DNA from: GCA-2748575 sp965222725 | Lineage (GTDB): Bacteria; Pseudomonadota; Gammaproteobacteria; Pseudomonadales; Ketobacteraceae | Direction of reading: 5' to 3' | Length of the DNA: 64,000 bases | Assembly (NCBI GenBank): GCA_965222725.1 | Contig: OZ244969.1 | Span: 4,712,001 to 4,776,000, forward strand | Notes under the pieces: model-generated | Database searches by the model: none | Told to the model about the DNA's origin: nothing | What the model saw: only the letters and a program-made list of their open reading frames with translations | Position numbers and translations under genes: made by a program | Part shown: one piece after another, positions 61,277-64,000 of the stretch | Numbering within the stretch: position 1 is the first letter of the stretch | Layout: each line of letters starts with the position of its first letter

Positions 61277-62527
61277 TTACTTGCTCTTTGGCAATCCCAG
61301 GACACGTTCGCCCAGGATGTTGCGTTGCACTTCGCTGGTACCAGCAGCAATGGTCATGCCGAAAGAATTCATATAAGCCAGCGGCCATTGGCCTGCCATG
61401 GACGCTTTCTCGTCGGCCAGATACAGGGAGCTAGCCGCACCCTCCATCTCCATAGCCAGTTCGGCTACATCCTGCATAATCTCGGTCCCCACCAGCTTGC
61501 CCTGCAAAGGAATCCGCATGGGGTGATCCACTAAACTGGGCACCCGGGCAAGACGCACTGCCTGGCGCAGCCCTTCCTGACGAACAATCATGGACATGAT
61601 GCGATCCCTGAAAACAGGATCATCAGACACTGGCTTGCCGTTGCGCGCACATTGCGCAGCCAGATCCAGCAAACCGTAAGATCCGGATGACTGCCCTGAT
61701 GACCGGTCCTTGCCACCGGAAGCCGGTGTTACCAATGGCCCGGCGCCACGTTCGTGTGTCAAGGTGGTCATAGCCACTTTCCAGCCTTCACCCACTTCAC
61801 CCAGTCGCTGGCTATCCGGGATTTCCAGATTATCGAAAAGCACTTCGTTGAAACCGGTTTCACCGGTGATTTTGATCAGAGGGCGAACGGTAACGCCTTT
61901 GCCAAGCGCTTCCTTGATCGGCACCACAAAATAGGACAGGCCGTTGTATTTATCCGCTTTGTCCGTACGCACCAGAATGATCATCCAGGTGGCAAAATGC
62001 GCTAACGACGTCCACACCTTGTGCCCGTTGATAACCCAGTTATCCCCTTTCCGCTCCGCAAAGGTTTGTACGCTGGCCAGGTCCGAACCGGCGCCCGGCT
62101 CGGAAAAGCCCTGACACCAGATCTCTTCACCGGACAGCAGCTTGGGTAATACATCCCGTTTCAACTGTTCCTGACCATGAAAAAATATGGTGGGTGCTGC
62201 CATACCCAAACCGATCACGTTGGGCAGAAAGGGCGTAGCCACACTCTGCATTTCCTGATTGGCAATACGTTGATAGCCCTGATGGCCACCACCACCGTAT
62301 TCTTTTGGGTAATCACAGCCTACCAAACCAGCGTCATAGGCGGCCTTTTGCCAGGCGCAAAGGTAATCCAGCTGGCCGGTGGTCATGATTTCAAGTGGAG
62401 ATTGGGGGAGCCGCACGGGGGCCGGTGGGGGTAGATTATCTTTCAGCCAATTGCGGCAATATTCGCGGAATTCCGCCTGTTCGGGTGTATCTTTATGGCC
62501 TTCAGCCGGAGTGCTTTGACCGGACAT
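61277..62527 (-). CDS. Acyl-CoA dehydrogenase family protein, larger partner
   Basis: I use the ATG at 62527 (416 residues), which follows AGGGAGG with good spacing; an upstream start would add ~30 residues with no family match. FAD-binding motifs are GFSEPGAGSDLASVQTFA and VWTSLAHFATWMI; the C-terminus has TIAAGTSEVQRNILGERVLGLP, the usual end of the family with its Glu. It is the first gene of the two-gene operon and probably the catalytic subunit for the partner at 60104-61264. Confidence 0.9.
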   Translation of the reverse strand: MSGQSTPAEGHKDTPEQAEFREYCRNWLKDNLPPPAPVRLPQSPLEIMTTGQLDYLCAWQKAAYDAGLVGCDYPKEYGGGGHQGYQRIANQEMQSVATPFLPNVIGLGMAAPTIFFHGQEQLKRDVLPKLLSGEEIWCQGFSEPGAGSDLASVQTFAERKGDNWVINGHKVWTSLAHFATWMIILVRTDKADKYNGLSYFVVPIKEALGKGVTVRPLIKITGETGFNEVLFDNLEIPDSQRLGEVGEGWKVAMTTLTHERGAGPLVTPASGGKDRSSGQSSGSYGLLDLAAQCARNGKPVSDDPVFRDRIMSMIVRQEGLRQAVRLARVPSLVDHPMRIPLQGKLVGTEIMQDVAELAMEMEGAASSLYLADEKASMAGQWPLAYMNSFGMTIAAGTSEVQRNILGERVLGLPKSK

Positions 62528-62664
62528 GACTCCCTCCCTACGTTCGTCAGCTTTATAGTATTTGTTTTTCGATATTATGATGCTTTTGAGGTTAGGAGGG
62601 AGGCTGTGTTTCAGCAATGGCTAAAAAGTACAAATAGATGGCCGGTGGGGACAACAGGATACGT

Positions 62665-62961
62665 CTATGCTTTGTCCAGCTCCTCGTTCCACTCCTTTTC
62701 ATAACCGGCCTGCTCCAGGTAGCCGCCAATAGAATTATAGAGTTTCTCGGTCCAGTACTGGGAGCTGCCCTCGCAAGGCAACTGCAAACCGCCTTCGGCC
62801 GAACGATTTACCATTTTCCAGAAAAAACGGGCGAGATGTATCGCCTCTTCTTTTGACTGTACATCACCTTTATCAATAATGGCTTTGGCCAGGTCATCAT
62901 CCAGCTCATCTGCCATAAAAAGCGCGACGGTTTTCTCTTCATCAAAACTGTACTCGATCAT
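62665..62961 (-). CDS. Conserved-looking protein of unknown function, 98 residues
   Basis: The start ATG at 62961 shares ATGA with the stop of the previous gene (4-bp overlap), so I prefer it to an ATG at 63009 that lies inside that gene. The product begins MIEYSFDEEKTVALFMADEL, is acidic and helical, and has no signal or membrane segment. No family is recognised; coupled translation suggests that it works with the upstream gene product. Confidence 0.7.
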   Translation of the reverse strand: MIEYSFDEEKTVALFMADELDDDLAKAIIDKGDVQSKEEAIHLARFFWKMVNRSAEGGLQLPCEGSSQYWTEKLYNSIGGYLEQAGYEKEWNEELDKA

Positions 62962-63449
62962 AATGTTTTCCCCACATCCTCCATCACATTCATGCGGTCG
63001 GCGATCCACTTCAGTTTATCCACCAGTTCCTTTATGGTCATTTTGCGGGTTACGGTCAACAGGTAATGCCCTTTCTTTTTCTGATCAGGCTCGAATTTCA
63101 TGTCTGCCGGCAGGTCGGCCGCCTGCAGCACCCAATAGACATTGATGGAAGCCCCGCGATTGTGCTTTTCCTTCATTTTATAAACACCTTTCAGGTGTTG
63201 CCAGCTGGAGGAAAAGGACAATCCCATCTGGTCATGGGGAAGCACCCACTGTTCGTCAGGAGAGATCAGCCAATCCTTCTTGCGGATGCCGCAAATTAGT
63301 ACATCCCCCTCCTGCACATCCCGGCGACGGTACAAGGTGGGGTGGCTGTGTTTTGTGGTAGGTCTGGCCAGGAAATCTTCGTATTCCTTGATCAGCTCTC
63401 GCAGATTATCCAGTGATTTGAACTGGTGTATCAGTTTGTCATCGGCCAT
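62958..63449 (-). CDS. Protein of unknown function, 163 residues, paired with the next gene
   Basis: A soluble protein with no signal or membrane helix. Features are RRRDVQEGDVLICGIRKKDWLISPDEQWVLPHD and a basic C-terminal half (TRKMTIKELVDKLKWIADRMNV). No catalytic motif or family is recognised. The length, ATG start and 4-bp overlap with its partner support it as a real gene. Confidence 0.7.
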   Translation of the reverse strand: MADDKLIHQFKSLDNLRELIKEYEDFLARPTTKHSHPTLYRRRDVQEGDVLICGIRKKDWLISPDEQWVLPHDQMGLSFSSSWQHLKGVYKMKEKHNRGASINVYWVLQAADLPADMKFEPDQKKKGHYLLTVTRKMTIKELVDKLKWIADRMNVMEDVGKTL

Positions 63450-63538
63450 TGGTTCGATATCCGAATTACAGAATTTAGCGTTCGGTCGATTCTAGCTGCT
63501 TCCACCAAACCCACTAAGTGATTTTTCAGGCGTTAAAT

Positions 63539-63622
63539 TGTGAAATATTCACAAAATGATTTCAGTCACATGACTGAACACCCAAGTATATGTAGTCACA
63601 CGCACTTTAAGCCATTCAGTCA
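63539..63622. promoter_or_regulatory. Array of inverted repeats upstream of the outer-membrane gene
   Basis: Three elements: TGTGAA-ATA-TTCACA (63539-63553, 6-bp arms), TTCAGTCA-CA-TGACTGAA (63561-63578, perfect 8-bp arms) and a further TTCAGTCA half-site at 63615-63622, 54 bp from the first one. The last copy ends 19 bp before a TAGAAT -10, overlapping where a -35 should be, so a regulator bound there would act directly on polymerase. Confidence 0.6.
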
Positions 63623-63641
63623 GCGTTCAGTTTTATTCTCT

Positions 63642-63647
63642 TAGAAT
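63642..63647 (+). promoter_or_regulatory. -10 element of the outer-membrane gene
   Basis: TAGAAT matches the -10 consensus at 5 of 6 positions; the -35 region (around 63619-63624) is not consensus. This is the form of an activator-dependent promoter. Transcription would start near 63653, ~30 nt before the ATG; a GGAG lies at 63673-63676. Confidence 0.5.
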
Positions 63648-63683
63648 GCCAGTCATCGATTGACAGATTCAATGGAGAACGCG

Positions 63684-64000
63684 ATGAAAATTAAAGTTTT
63701 AAGTATGGCTGCGATGCTTGTGGCTTCCGGTTCGGTATTGGCAGAACCCTATATCGGTGTTGGGGTTGGCAGCACTGACTACGGGATTAACAATTTCGAT
63801 GACCCAACGGGACTAAACATTTACCTGGGGAGTCGGGTTTCCGACAGCCTTGCCATCGAGGCCTTCTACACAGATTTCGGAACGGCGGAAGACGAAATCG
63901 TGAATGAGGTTGATGTGAACATCAGCAATTTCGGAGCCGGTATTTTGATGGGTGCTTCACCCTCCCCCGGGGTTAATCTGTTCGTCAATCTGGGGATTCA
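63684..64000 (+). CDS. Outer-membrane beta-barrel protein, truncated by the window end
   Basis: The first 105 codons of an exported protein: signal peptide MKIKVLSMAAMLVASGSVLA (cleavage before EPYIGVGVG), then alternating hydrophobic strands (YIGVGVGSTDYG, LNIYLGSRVSDSLAIEAFYTDFG, ISNFGAGILMGASPSPGVNLFVNLGI) like the OmpA-type or OmpW-type barrel family. The C-terminus is beyond position 64000. GGAG is 7 nt before the ATG. Confidence 0.8.
   Translation, partial: MKIKVLSMAAMLVASGSVLAEPYIGVGVGSTDYGINNFDDPTGLNIYLGSRVSDSLAIEAFYTDFGTAEDEIVNEVDVNISNFGAGILMGASPSPGVNLFVNLGI

Noticed and set aside
63539..63553. Canonical CRP site
   Set aside because: TGTGA and TCACA are separated by 5 bp, not the 6 bp of a standard site, and the inner arms are also symmetric; kept only as an inverted repeat.

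Overview
The window reads as a chromosome segment of a free-living, aerobic gammaproteobacterium (moderate GC, dense operons, Gram-negative envelope genes, and an sdhCDAB-sucAB-lpd-sucCD order of the Pseudomonas type). I cannot name the genus with confidence; a marine member of the Pseudomonadales/Oceanospirillales/Cellvibrionales sphere would fit. Nothing in it looks like a prophage, insertion sequence, CRISPR array, rRNA or tRNA gene.

Region 1 (1-14.4 kb) is central metabolism. The TCA block sdhCDAB, sucAB, lpd, sucCD runs leftwards, with gltA divergent from sdhC across a ~600-bp regulatory gap, followed by a 3-hydroxyisobutyrate dehydrogenase-family gene. I moved the sdhC start to a GTG that matches the E. 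coli SdhC N-terminus. A well-spaced promoter lies before sdhC, a hairpin separates sdhB from sucA, and a good terminator follows gltA.

Region 2 (14.4-29.5 kb) is a Tad (tight adherence / Flp-type) pilus locus read leftwards from a pilin at 27.9 kb: pilin, TadG-like, TadE-like, a frameshifted exported protein, a second pilin-like protein, RcpC/CpaB, secretin RcpA/CpaC, TadA ATPase, TadB, TadC, DUF192, FHA-membrane protein, TPR lipoprotein, PP2C phosphatase, TadE-like protein. It carries a phospho-threonine kit: two FHA domains (one fused to the TadA ATPase), a PP2C phosphatase and a divergent Ser/Thr kinase. The prepilin peptidase (TadV/CpaA) and TadZ/CpaE are not in the window.

Region 3 (29.5-35.8 kb) is envelope: a 13-repeat MORN lipoprotein and an HAE-type RND pump with its membrane-fusion protein, both with unusual C-terminal extensions.

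Region 4 (36.0-57.8 kb) is a nonribosomal peptide locus: type II thioesterase, MFS exporter, a stand-alone condensation-fold protein (divergent), and a 5,910-residue NRPS with an N-terminal TubC-type docking domain, four modules and a terminal thioesterase. Three of the four modules contain a second, divergent condensation-fold domain between the normal C and A domains, and all four A domains carry nearly the same, unfamiliar pocket code. This is the part of the window most likely to hold something undescribed. Two weak Fur-like sites and two perfect palindromes lie in its intergenic gaps.

Region 5 (57.8-64 kb) holds a small membrane protein, a beta-propeller-like lipoprotein, a probable heteromeric acyl-CoA dehydrogenase pair, two overlapping unknown genes, and the start of an outer-membrane beta-barrel gene behind a striking array of TTCAGTCA sites.
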